NCBI GenBank assembly: GCA_001599715.1
Contig: BCHU01000005.1
Span: 124,001-188,000 of the forward strand
DNA length: 64,000 nucleotides
DNA from: Phaeotremella fagi
Lineage: Eukaryota; Basidiomycota; Tremellomycetes; Tremellales; Phaeotremellaceae
Direction: 5' to 3'
The stretch's first letter is position 1. Each line of letters starts with the position of its first letter. A program made the translations under genes and the position numbers. Below the pieces are notes generated by a model, which saw nothing but the letters and a program-made list of their open reading frames with translations, did not search any database and had not been told where the DNA came from. Below are positions 35,487 through 47,738 of this stretch, in pieces.

Positions 35487-35564
35487 GTCGAGAGATCCTT
35501 GCTCCACAACCATAAAGGATTACTTGATTGACTGCCCAAAAAGTCAAAAGGAAGGTCTCTCGAC
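35487..35564. repeat. Inverted repeat with 9-bp arms
   Basis: GTCGAGAGA (35487-35495) and TCTCTCGAC (35556-35564) are perfect complements 60 bp apart; pairing extends inwards by four bases with one bulge. Too small to call a mobile element; no target-site duplication was obvious. Confidence 0.4.
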
Positions 35565-35647
35565 GTCATATTACCTTTCATTCAATGAAACCAGCTGAAA
35601 ACCTGTGCGGATAGGATGCTCTTAGAACTTTTTGTCTCCGATGCATT

Positions 35648-35659
35648 GTGGCGTGCCAC
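35648..35659. promoter_or_regulatory. GTGGCGTGCCAC palindrome, copy 1
   Basis: Inverted GTGGC/GCCAC half-sites around GT, about 270 bp upstream of family 2 copy 3. Identical copies occur at 37340-37351 and 38582-38593. Confidence 0.55.
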
Positions 35660-35982
35660 TCTGCAAATTGTGGCAGTTGGCCTTTTTCACGTCGGTCAAT
35701 GTTCAGAAGGCAATGATTCATCAGTTGTGTCACACCATCCATTCATCGTGTATCTAAACTATTCATTCCTATCAGAATTTATTCAGTATTACCTAACAAT
35801 TTTTTTTTATCTTTTATTTTTATCTTTTTCCAATACTTGATACGACTTCTCTTTCCCTTTGATCACCATTTCCCATCAGCTCCATCGATCCCTTCTACTC
35901 TTCTCAACTAGAAATGAGGAGTCTTGCCCTTCAGGCTTCGGAATCTGGACAGATTGTCAGGGTAAATTATTATGAATTTGTA

Positions 35983-36636
35983 TTACTCACCCTCCTGATT
36001 GAGCTTGCATCGTAATTCCAATGAGAGGTCTGGGTAGACTGTGTTGACTACATGCTTTTCTGGTGTTTGTTTAGAGTAGGCAACCCCTTTGACTACTGAG
36101 ACTGTATACTTGGAGATTGAATGACGTGTTATCTCCTCAATACCTTGAATGAATTTCTTATCGCCGATTCGATTGAGAATGACTTCCAGGGATAAGGAAG
36201 CTTTGGGCTTAGATTCCATAACCCAAGATGTTCTACCACCGAACACAATTTCTCCCGATTCCTCGTCATCATCTAATGGAGGGGATGAGCGACCTTTCGA
36301 CATACTTGGAACAGAAAATGTATATCGTGATGAGACCTCGACCATTTCTGACGAGGTCAACGGGTAGGAGTCTACCCCGAAAGCTTGATTGAGACCCCGA
36401 AGTGGGCCCTCGATCGTGGTTGTCTTACCATCAGCAGAAAATGTATAATCTCTCCCAACAAAGCGCAGAGACAACTCTTCGACTTGGGTACCTGGTAAAG
36501 CGGTATAAGCCATACAACCATAAGTCTCCTTCGAACCTACTTCACCGAATATGAGAGTTCTTTCATTCTTATAATAAGGAGGAAGTAATTCGGCTGGTAA
36601 GTTTGAGGGATATTCTTCAACAGTAGATGATGACAT
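35983..36636 (-). CDS. Orphan family 3, copy 1
   Basis: Intact 217-aa frame starting MSSSTVEEYPSN. Beta-rich pattern with YGCMAYTALPGTQ, LTSSEMVEV and a C-terminal YTVSVVKGVAYSK and LSLELRCKLNQEGE. These blocks recur in the same order in the copy at 37584. A GTGAGT overlaps the last codons, so a further 3' exon is possible. No signal peptide, membrane segment or known domain recognised. Confidence 0.7.
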   Translation of the reverse strand: MSSSTVEEYPSNLPAELLPPYYKNERTLIFGEVGSKETYGCMAYTALPGTQVEELSLRFVGRDYTFSADGKTTTIEGPLRGLNQAFGVDSYPLTSSEMVEVSSRYTFSVPSMSKGRSSPPLDDDEESGEIVFGGRTSWVMESKPKASLSLEVILNRIGDKKFIQGIEEITRHSISKYTVSVVKGVAYSKQTPEKHVVNTVYPDLSLELRCKLNQEGE

Positions 36637-37583
36637 GTTGGTGGTTTGTTGTTTAAAAAGATAAGTTGAGTGGGTAAAGTAAATTTCAAGATTGAATTGA
36701 AATGATCAGATTAAAAAGAAAATTGATTTCTTAAAGCCCCGAAAACGAACGAAATTAATATGAATCCGTTTGCAATTCCATGTCTTCCAATGGAAGTCTA
36801 CTTGGATAAATGACTTAAATGCATACTGATGTCATAGGATCAATTCCCGAAGTATCCTTTCATGAAGATTCAAGGAGTTCTATCGTAAGAGTTATAAATG
36901 ACAGTAATTTATCGGGAAAATCAGAACGCAGACTTCCAAAGAGCCTTCAGAGGTCACGGGGGAAAGAAAAAAAAATCACTCATCGTATGATTTCCCGACA
37001 TATTCTTGCGTCTAATATTTTAAAAAGCAAGTTTTGACAAATCGAAAACATCTTCTTCCTAATTTAACAATGTCTTCTAGTATAGATCCATAGATCCTTT
37101 TAATAGACTTCCAAGAGGTCCCGTTGATCGCATCAGTGTTACATTATGTCTTCTTTAAAATTCATCTATGTCGCTGGTCTTCCACGAGTTCACCGAATAT
37201 GTCTCGGGGGCATTTTTGAGTGTCGTTATCATCTTTCTGACGTTTGCCATATCCCCTTGTAATTGTATAATTCTTATGAGGTCATAACGTTTGTTCAAAA
37301 TTTGACGGTTGCTGATTTGAGATTATGGGAAATGGTAACGTGGCGTGCCACTTGGATTTTTGCTAGGGATTCATCGTGTATTTGATTCATTATTATCAAA
37401 ATTCTCCTAATACTACAGAACATTCTCTTTCGTTAAGGTGCTTTATGAATTTTCCTTTCGTTGGGTTACCGTTTTCGATTTCCGCTACAATACGTTCTAC
37501 CCGAATTCAATGTTCTCATTACGGAGGAGTGTTTCTATCTAGGTTCGAGGCTTGACATACTGTCAGTATAAGATTACACTGAT
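36637..37583. promoter_or_regulatory. Intergenic region between the family 3 copies
   Basis: About 950 bp with no gene recognised. Carries the second GTGGCGTGCCAC palindrome and the repeated ATTCATCGTGTAT element near 37372. Presumably the promoter of copy 1 and the 3' end of copy 2. Confidence 0.5.
37340..37351. promoter_or_regulatory. GTGGCGTGCCAC palindrome, copy 2
   Basis: Identical to the copies at 35648 and 38582; about 700 bp upstream of the family 3 copy 1 start. Confidence 0.55.
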
Positions 37584-38245
37584 CTAATCGTACTCACCCT
37601 CATCATTGAGCTTACACTGCAACTCAAGTTTGAGATCTCTATAAACTCTAACCCCTTCTCCCGTCTGCGTCGGTTCATCAAAAGTGATCCCCTTGACTAT
37701 AGCCACTGTATAACTGGACATAGGCTGATTTACAGTTTTCTCCAATTCCTGACAGAATCTATCACCGAACGGCTGAAGAACGTCGACCAAGGAGAGGGTA
37801 GTTTTAGGTTCGACATCCATGACCCAACAACTAAGACCAAAAGAAAACTTTGTACTCCCTTCATGTGCGACGTAAACTGAGTAAACATTATATTTAGTAT
37901 TGCTGTAATATAGGGGTTTTAATGAAGGTACTCACCAGCATTAGGCGGGTTTTTGGTTTCTACCATTTTCGATGAAGTGAACTGGTTGGAAGTGAGATTT
38001 GACAAATATCCTGGCCCACTGATTACGGTTTTCTCAGGATCAGCAGTAAACTGAACTAATAAATCCCACTGACGAAAATACAGACTCATGTCTGAAGCAT
38101 CAGTTCCAGGTCTGCAGATGTAGATGTTGCAACCGTGTGGATATTTTGGATCGTTAGTGTCGAGATCGATAGTGTTTAGATTCTTGATGGATATTTTTGT
38201 ATGCTGGGATATTTGAGGGATATTCCTTGTGTGTGGAGGATGACA
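37584..38245 (-). pseudogene. Orphan family 3, copy 2, with a frameshift
   Basis: The ATG at 38245 opens MSSSTHKEYPSNIPA, clearly matching copy 1, but that frame stops after about 31 codons. Homology resumes one frame over (HGCNIYICRPGTD, FTSSKMVET), then a GTGAGT...CAG intron leads to the final exon ending 37584 (WVMDVEPKTTLSLVDV, YTVAIVKGITFDE, LKLELQCKLNDEGE). The shift is near an A5 run around 38195-38200. No GT dinucleotide lies in the shift region, so an intron cannot explain it. It is either a decaying copy or a sequence error; the rest is well conserved. Confidence 0.6.
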
Positions 38246-39175
38246 TTTTTATGGGTCTGTTGTTTGCGAATGTAGGTTGGTCAAGTGGAAATATCAATCG
38301 AAAAGATGATTAGTTTCATGTTGAAGAGAAAATAGCACCTCGATTGATAGTCTTCCAACTGTCATGGCGAGATTACCCCTTAACGGAGATCAATAAGATG
38401 TCCTCGAGTTCGATATTCAGTTCTGTAAGTAATGTATATAATCTAGTCTGAAAAGCTCATATTGCAAAGGCTAGATCTATCACTTTGCTCCATCGACCCT
38501 CTGACTCAAGAGATCTTGCGAGTTGATGTCAATTTTCAATTTGACGATGGTTGGTACGAGATTTTTGGGTAATGGTCAAGGGTGGCGTGCCACATTGAAT
38601 TGCACGATTACTTAGTTGCACGTAAAATTGATACATAGATTTGATGAATGACACAGATGATTCGAAAAGTATTAATACAGTATAATTAATGGAGATATTG
38701 ATGAAAGGAGGAACGAATGAAGCTTTTCTTTAAATGATTGATAAATACTGTAATAACACTACGATACTGTACCGATCACACACGCTCTCCGCCACTTCTC
38801 TTTATTTTTGACATCCTGATTGTGTTTTTATTACATGTGAACTATATTAAGGTTGATTGTTCTGATTCGGGTACTGGAGTGATGATATGTCGAGTGATAA
38901 TGATAATGAAATTCTCGGTTGTTGATAAAGTAAGTTTTCGAACTGGGAATAATGGATGAGCGAATTTTCACCAAGAAATTATATTTATGTGTCAGATTTG
39001 TTGGAGATGGTAGAGACGTGATATGTTTTGAGATGATGAGGTTTGGTGAATAGTGATAATGGTCGGATGTGTTATATATGGTTTAGATTTTGCGCCAAGA
39101 GATCTAGTTAAATATTAGTGAGTTAGATCAAAGTTCGTCCTACTCTTCCAACTCACCTTGATGATAGTGTCACTC
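38246..39175. other. Intergenic region at the right end of orphan island II
   Basis: AT-rich, about 930 bp. Contains the third GTGGCGTGCCAC palindrome and TACTGTA/TACAGTA at 38676-38682, 38746-38752 and 38765-38772. No gene seen. Confidence 0.5.
38582..38593. promoter_or_regulatory. GTGGCGTGCCAC palindrome, copy 3
   Basis: About 340 bp upstream of the family 3 copy 2 start. Identical to the two other copies in this island. Confidence 0.55.
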
Positions 39176-41222
39176 TTAAACTTTCCCCTTCCCATTCCCG
39201 GTACCCATTCCCATACCAATACCCATACCCATTCCCAAACCTGATCCCATTCCATTCCCAATCCCACCACCCGGTTTCCAAATCCCCCCACCAGTATCCT
39301 TCCCCCATGCAAGTACATCTTTCTCCTTTTCCAAACCAACGATAAACGGTTTCCCACCTTTATAAACTCCTGATAAAATCTCAACATCCTTGGGAACGAT
39401 AGTATCGTCAACCTTGTTGACAGAAGTCTTTGATTCATGATAATCATGACCATCACTTTTGATGGATGTTTGATGGTCAGATTGATAGGAACGATGATAC
39501 CATCGACCTGGTGAGGGTGGTGGTGAAATCGGCGGGACTTGGTGATTAAGGTTGACGTATCCTAGAGTATAAGCATTTGATCCGTAGAGATATGGATTGG
39601 TTCCCATGGAGATTGGGATTTGATTTCTGGAAGTATCGATAGATTGACGATCTGGTCGGATTAGTTGTATGCACTGTAGTTTTGGGGTGGACTTACCGAT
39701 GTTAGATGGATGGTTCGGATAACAGTTTTTACATAGTGCTCGTCTTCGCCAATCTAATCTTTGTCAGTTCGGTTCTCTCATTGAAGGCGAGGAAAGGGAA
39801 CTGACTGATATATCCACATTCACATCTCCAATCACCGACTGTACCTAACGGAGGCGGTTGGGGGATTGACGGTTCAGCTCCAAAAATCACATCTGATAAT
39901 CTTGGGTGTCCACAGCTGATTTTATTGTAGGTTAATAGCTGACATCGCCAATCGACCTACGATCTGCATTCCGCGTTTTTCTGAAAATTGTGATATCCAC
40001 AATGAGGTTGATTACAAGCTATTTATGACTCATCAATACGGCTTATAAGTTGGTACTTACTCCAATCACCTTGAGCAAAAGAAGGAGCTTGCGGTGGTCC
40101 ACTATCAACTTCGTTTCTCTCAGATCTGCTACCTTGTCTCTCATCGTTTTTCTTTTTCCAAAAATCATTCAAATGAATGACATCAGAATCGTACCATTTA
40201 GATTTCGATGATGGGACGGTTGAGTGATCGATATATGAGGTATACGGTTTATTGAAACCAGTATTAGAAATGTTTTGTGTGGTTAAGGGACCTAACGTCG
40301 TACTTGGATCTGAGTTGTAGATTTGATTTTGATTAGTCAACGCCATAGCTAAGGCTGGATTGGAGAAATATCCTGTAATAATCTGGGCTGGTTTATAAGT
40401 CTGTAGATTGTTTTGGGGGTAGGTACCGTAACCAGGTTGAAATGCGTGTTCTGAGAGATTTGTAGATAAACTCATTCGAGGTGGGAGTTGTCTTGAGATG
40501 TCGATTTCAGGTGATCGAGTCTTTGGGAGAAAATTTAGAATATGTTATTTTGAGTAAACCTACTAGTTTCGAAGGTAAAAGATTCCCAATATTGAAAAGA
40601 TCATAACTCGATTCCTTATTTTGAGCAGGTATAGCCTTTTCAGACTTCTGATTTCCGTTCCAACGTAACACCCCACCTAGATGTCCACTGACAACCTCTT
40701 CCGCTAACGTATGTCTAGCTTTCTGATAAGCAGGTATAAGACCTCTAGCTCGTTCCTCTCCGATCGGTAAGATATCGGTATTTCTTGGTACAGGAATAAG
40801 TGGTTGAGAAGGTGATGAGTTTAAGATTTTTGAACCGAGTTTAGGGAAATTCTTGTCGTCCAATTTGAATGATGAGAATGATCTTGCTAGTCGAGTGATC
40901 TATAGGAGAGTAAGTTGATGTTTATCATACAAAACTTCCAACTTACATCATCAGCTGTTTTCTTTTGATCAGCTTTATCAACCAACTCCTTCCACTCCGT
41001 GTCCTTGTTCCCTCCATTGTCCTTAACCTTCCCCTTACCTTTCGGCATATCCTTGTTCTTCTCTGGTGTCTCTCGGAGAATCTTCTTATGAACCTCAATA
41101 TTTGGGGTTCTTGTTTTCTTGGAGAGAGGTTTTGTGTCTTCTAAATGATGGGAGGGTGTGGTAGGTAGGATAGGCAGACCTATACCTATGCTTGGCAGAG
41201 CTTCGTCCTCTGATTTTGACAT
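39176..41222 (-). CDS. RanBP2-type zinc-finger protein
   Basis: Start 41222 (MSKSEDEALPS), stop 39176; several short introns. The first 400 residues are mostly disordered and basic/Ser-rich. Two RanBP2-like fingers follow, each assembled across splice junctions: GDWTCNQPHCGYHNFQKNAE then CRSCG, and GDWRCECGYINWRRRALCKN ending in C. Such fingers bind single-stranded RNA or ubiquitin in other proteins. The second finger has C-x1-C rather than the usual C-x2/4-C, and its intron uses a GTCAGT donor. The C-terminus is a Gly/Met-rich (GMGMGIGM) repeat ending GKGKV. The specific function is unknown. Divergent from PHO85. Confidence 0.82.
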
Positions 41223-42209
41223 TGTTGTTGGGTAACTGATGAAGGGGAGAACGAATAAGTAGAAGTAAAAGAAGAAGAGTGGAATTGTAGAGTAGTAAGT
41301 ATATATACCAGATATATAAGTTGGTTGACTGGACTCACAACATCAGCCATCTCCAATCGAACTCGGACCTCCCCCCCTATAATGTCTTGCTTTGAGTCTA
41401 CAATAAATCATAAATCACCAACAACACCAACGCCCATCCACGTGGTACCTCCGTTCTTGATCCGTAACAGCATGGTGCACTCGATCACAATTACTTGATC
41501 AGGTAATTATATATCTAATCTTTGAAACCCAAAGGATGTTTGTTGATGGTAACAACAGGGTCAAGAGAGGTCAGTGCGTTCTTCGGCATCAACAGGTCAA
41601 TGTGGTTTGTCACCGTGAAGAGTGCCACATTGGACTTTGCCACATGAACTCCCTTTCTCGAATTCCCTTGGGTCAAGATGATGTAGCAGTACAAAGATGG
41701 ACATAGTATTTGTACAACATTCAAAGAAAGTCTTGAGGAAACTCATCATGGTAATCTAGGTGATGCGAAGACCACTTTCATCGATGTAACAGCGGAACAG
41801 AACAATGAACATCCTACAGCACATCCTAGCCTACAGCAGTGACGACGGCCACGTGTTTGATCTACGAAGGACGCGCCACTTAAATAGTTGATTAAGTTCA
41901 ATTCAACCACCATCCATCCATCCATCCTTCCTCCATTCTATTCTATTCTACCTTCTTATCTCTACATTCATATCTCAATTTCATTCATTCCAGATACAAC
42001 ATCCCCTACCAATTGTCTGGAACGTTCTTCAACTGTTCTCCTCCTACCATATCAAGACTCAATTTCCGTTTGATTGAACCATTCGTCCATCCTACTCCAA
42101 CGTCAATTTCGAGCTGAAAACGTTCGTTCATCTCCATACCTCGACCCAACTCCAATAGAACCTTCATCCAGTCCACCACCACCTCCATCCTAAATAACCC
42201 ATCTCCAAA
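41223..42209. promoter_or_regulatory. Divergent promoter region, zinc-finger gene and PHO85
   Basis: About 1 kb. Contains TGCCAC elements near 41617 and 41635 and CCACGTG near 41850. The right end is CCATC-rich and pyrimidine-rich, typical of the PHO85 leader. No gene seen. Confidence 0.5.
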
Positions 42210-44043
<1,834 letters not shown>

Positions 44044-44273
44044 GATAAATAGAAAGAGACGGTAAAATTCCTTGGTTTAGATCGGCAGTTCGAGAAAAGA
44101 GTTGGAGCTGAAGCTGGAGCTGGAGTTTGGAGTCGAATAATCAATAATTCAGTGGAAAAGGCTTTTTAATGTACTCGTATATCATGCATGTATTCTACGG
44201 ACCCGGTGGGATTAGGCAAAAAAAGCATATCAAATGCAAATCCGCCATTTCATTTTCTTTCCGCTTCTTTTCA

Positions 44274-45930
44274 CTACTCTGATTTTTTTTTACCAACGTC
44301 ATGTTCAGGTAGGTTGATCCATAGAACGACGAACAGGATGAATGCGATGGACACACTTATCGCACCGGTGTAGAACGGCCATGCACCTTTGATGAAACGT
44401 GGATACTCGTCGTGTCTGAATGGAACGACCGAAGCCATAGATGAAGAACGAATATAACTCCATCTATCCAAGTGTATCAGATACAACCACCCTTTCATGA
44501 AACGATATAAATCACTCACCCCGGTCTCCAATATTCTACCACGAATTTGAAAACTCCATGTCTGTCAGGTGCAATGAAACTCGACCTATAAACCGTGCTA
44601 TCACCAGTCGATTCAATCTCCGCTAAAGGAGTTCGGATATGGGGATCAAGCATGGTAAAATCGAGTTGAAGATCAGGGAGTGAGATGGGTTTCCAAGTCG
44701 AATTGACGTGCTGGGCCAGGGTCATTGTGTAGATCTGATGGATTAGATTTTGGGTTAGATTTTGGGATGAAAGGGTGGACTCACTAATTCATCTTTGATT
44801 CTGTATAATTCTTTGGGATCTTGTTCACCCGCTTTATGGTGTTTCGTGGAGATTATCTTGATAACCCCTGTTTCTTGGAAGAGCCATTTGGTTAGGTCTT
44901 CGATGAAATTCGCGTTTCCTGTTGATACCCTAAGAAGAAACGTTGGTGATTAGAATAAAAAGCGGATTAAACTATCTAAAGCTCACTTTTTACCATCAAT
45001 CTCAACTTCCGCATCCCAGTATTTATCATTCAACATCTCGCCACTACCCACGAAACCCAATCTAACGTTTTCCCTAGTTTGCATCGCACTAACCAATCCA
45101 GCTTTCTTACCAGTCACAACAGATTCTTTAGATTTTTTACCAACCAACTCTTCAACCTCTTCTTCATCACCATTACTCTCATCGACTGAAGTTATATAAG
45201 CGGTATTATGGGCATGTAGGATATCTACCAAATAAGGATTCTGGCCTGTAGTGAAAACAGTACCGGATGGGTAGATGATTGGACCGCCAGATAAAGTTTT
45301 AGAGGAAATGATAGGTGAATTTGATATGGATTCTTCAATCGTGTTGACGGGTTTGAGGTAGGTTTTGGAGATGGAGTTAACTCCTTCATCAATGTGATGG
45401 AAAGCATCGACTAGTTGATGTTCACGTTCGATGAATTCTAGATCGTATTCTCTGAAGGTGTCTCTTTGGAGTTCGGTGATTTCGGGGGAGAGGAGGTAGA
45501 GCGTGTTGAGGGATTTCAGTTGGGCTGATAAAATTGATTGAGGGGAGAGGGAGGGGGTGAATGCTAAACAAGGAGTCAGTTAGTGGGAGATTGGTGTGGT
45601 TGGGTAGAACGTACCTTTGGTAGAGGGGGCGTAAAGGATTAGATGGTCGTATTGGGATTCACCGTATTTGATCAGTTCTGCCGTGTCGTCTTTAGGGGTT
45701 TTGAACGTTAATTCAAAGCCTCTCTCTACAATTACATGTTAGCTAGTCACTTGGAGTTGAATGACAGAAACTGACTTACCCTCTAATGAAGACCAGAATT
45801 TTGAATATTCATCTTTATTGATTTTGTTGTCCAAGACGACTAAGACTCTATCACCTGTTGACGAACGTGCTGATATCGATAGTGGTGATACAGCTATTGC
45901 TAGTGATAGGAATAGATTTCTGAATAGCAT
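44274..45930 (-). CDS. WBP1: Oligosaccharyltransferase subunit WBP1/OST48
   Basis: Subunit of the ER complex that transfers the glycan from dolichol to Asn residues. Signs: a cleavable signal peptide (LFLSLAIAVSPLSISA), RVLVVLDNKINKDEYSKFWSS, LILYAPSTKAF, and C-terminal HGVFKFVVEYWRPGWSYI. One membrane helix near the C-terminus (FYTGAISVSIAFILFVVLW) precedes a short cytosolic tail ending KKSE, a canonical KKXX ER-retrieval signal. An acidic insert (about 45150-45190) interrupts the luminal domain. Several short introns. Confidence 0.92.
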
Positions 45931-46695
45931 GGTGTTGCTATTACCTTCACTTTGACTATACCTTTTTTGAATTGTTATTCAGTAAATGGAATGTATGCTG
46001 GTTATTGAATCTAATCGCAGTTAGAGTATCGTCGTGGAGGCCCAGTAATTTATTTACACGTCATATAATTCACTTCCTTATTCCGTATGATATACAGCTT
46101 ACAAAGTCATTCCGCTCAGCAGCTCAGCATAAAGCTTGCCAATTGACCAGACCTGTTCTCAGATTCTTCCCCTGCTAGAGAGGAAGTAAGAGCATTATGA
46201 AAGTATCCCATTTTCTCCTCGTACTTATAGAAGTTAAGAATATTTTGATTTTTAGCAGGGTGCCACGTTCGAAATATTTTCACTCGAGCAAGATTATAAA
46301 TGGACTTGAATCTGCATGTTTCGTCCTGGGATTAATGTTTCGAGCCGTCTAATGACTAAATTCAAGAACTAAGTCTTCTTCTTCTTGGATCTTGAGGTTC
46401 AGAATGATTTCATTTGATTATCGTTATGATATTTGTACTCAGTTATTTTTGGAAGTGGCGCTCAGATCTTCCTTTTTTTCTACCATCCTTTTAAGTCTGT
46501 AAAACTGTTTGGAAGACCAAGACTACCCATTGTATGCTCCGAAACAGTACTTCTTTTATCCTTCGAGTCGAGCAAAAAGAATGATTGGAAGGCCAGCTCT
46601 CTTATAAGTACTGACTGTAGCAGTACGTCCCCACAATCTTTTGATTTCCTTCCTCACTTACGACTACATTCGAAATAAGAAAAATTCTTACAAGC
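45931..46695. promoter_or_regulatory. Divergent region between WBP1 and an orphan gene
   Basis: About 765 bp. GGTGCCACG near 46259 shares the TGCCAC core of the island II palindromes. A GTACTGACTGTAGCAGTAC imperfect palindrome lies near 46608-46626. No gene seen. Confidence 0.45.
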
Positions 46696-47377
46696 ATGTT
46701 CAGTGAATTTCAGTATCAAGACCCAAGTTTGATCGCATACAACAAAGAAGACTATTTCGTCAATACCGATTCCGAAATCCCTGAACTCACAGAATTGGGA
46801 ATGGAGGTTTTTCAATCCGTCATTGATCACGCTAAACTCGACTATTCCGACACGCAAACAGTTGAAGAAACTTATCTCGAAAATGATCAAAGAAGAAAGT
46901 ATTGGGTAAGCATGTTGTGTTTTCTGACTTAATATTCTGGAAGACAGTCTGACATAAAACTTTTGTATACAGGAGGATTTAGTTCACTCATACGTCTACA
47001 GAGATCGAACTTAAACAAGTGTTCCAGGTACAATCTCGAACAACTCCCCTTCCAATCCAAATAGCTTAGAACCCACAGTATGTGTTCTCATCCAACTTGG
47101 TAATAGTTACATAGCAAAGGCTGAAGACGATTATGACTCGGTGGAGTATGTTCAACGTTCAGAGATAGATTGGAATGATCTTGTAGCTTATGATAAAAGA
47201 TTCACTAAAGCTTTTATGGAAAGGGATTCAAAATTGGTTATCGAGGATGGTCATGACTTACAACAAAGAATTGAACCTTTCATCCAAAATCTGTTCCAGG
47301 CGTCAATTTGTTTTTCAAAGTTTCCTCATACCTACAACTCTATCCAAGGTGGAGACTCATCGAAGGATGGAAAGTGA
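46696..47377 (+). pseudogene. Orphan gene with an intron after Trp and an in-frame stop
   Basis: Exon 1 (from ATG 46696) encodes MFSEFQYQDPSLIAYNKEDY and ends KYW, with a GTAAGC donor directly after the Trp codon at about 46905. After the acceptor near 46972 the frame reads EDLVHSYVYRDRT and hits TAA near 47012-47014. The same frame then stays open for about 120 codons (VCVLIQLGNSYIAKAEDDYD, QRSEIDWNDLVAYDKRFTKA) to 47377. One nonsense codon in an otherwise open frame suggests a recently disabled gene, or an intron I could not find. Size and intron position resemble orphan family 2, but sequence similarity is too weak to assign it. Confidence 0.5.
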
Positions 47378-47738
47378 TTGAGAAGGAGAACATGGTCAGG
47401 AGTGTTGGGGTGAAATTTTGCTTTTTTATGAATGAAATTCTGTTTTTAAACAACGTCAGACCAAAATTTTGGCATTTGGTCTCTTGAGTAGAAATATCAT
47501 TCTCCCAATATACCATAAGCAAGCTGCTCAAGACGTCTCATGAGTTCACTCAGCTCTTCCTGTCTGTGTTTTCCAACTCCGACCTAGAGAATGATGCTTG
47601 CTTAAGAGTTTTGGTGTTTCAGAACCACGTGGCACGGGACGCGTTTTTAACACGTTCAAAAGTAAGAATGACTTGGTTGATATTTGATCTGATTTAACTT
47701 GATTTATACATCTACAATATATAACCATCCCCTCGACA
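47378..47738. promoter_or_regulatory. Promoter region of phosphomannomutase
   Basis: About 360 bp. Contains CCACGTGGCACGGGACGCG near 47624, with an E-box-like CACGTG. No gene seen. Confidence 0.45.

Larger units (their letters stand above)
35377..35982. promoter_or_regulatory. Intergenic region with inverted repeats upstream of family 2 copy 3
   Basis: Contains a 7-bp stem with 4-nt loop (35453-35470), a 9-bp inverted repeat spanning 35487-35564, and the GTGGCGTGCCAC palindrome. The sequence CATTCATCGTGTAT near 35740 recurs near 37372 (ATTCATCGTGTAT). No gene seen. Confidence 0.5.

Noticed and set aside
35487..35564. Possible MITE
   Set aside because: Only 9-bp arms, no clear target duplication, and no second copy found in the window.
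14837..38245. wtf-like meiotic driver or toxin-antitoxin interpretation of the orphan islands
   Set aside because: No membrane segments, no alternative-start poison/antidote structure and no toxin motif; only rapid turnover and tandem copies fit.
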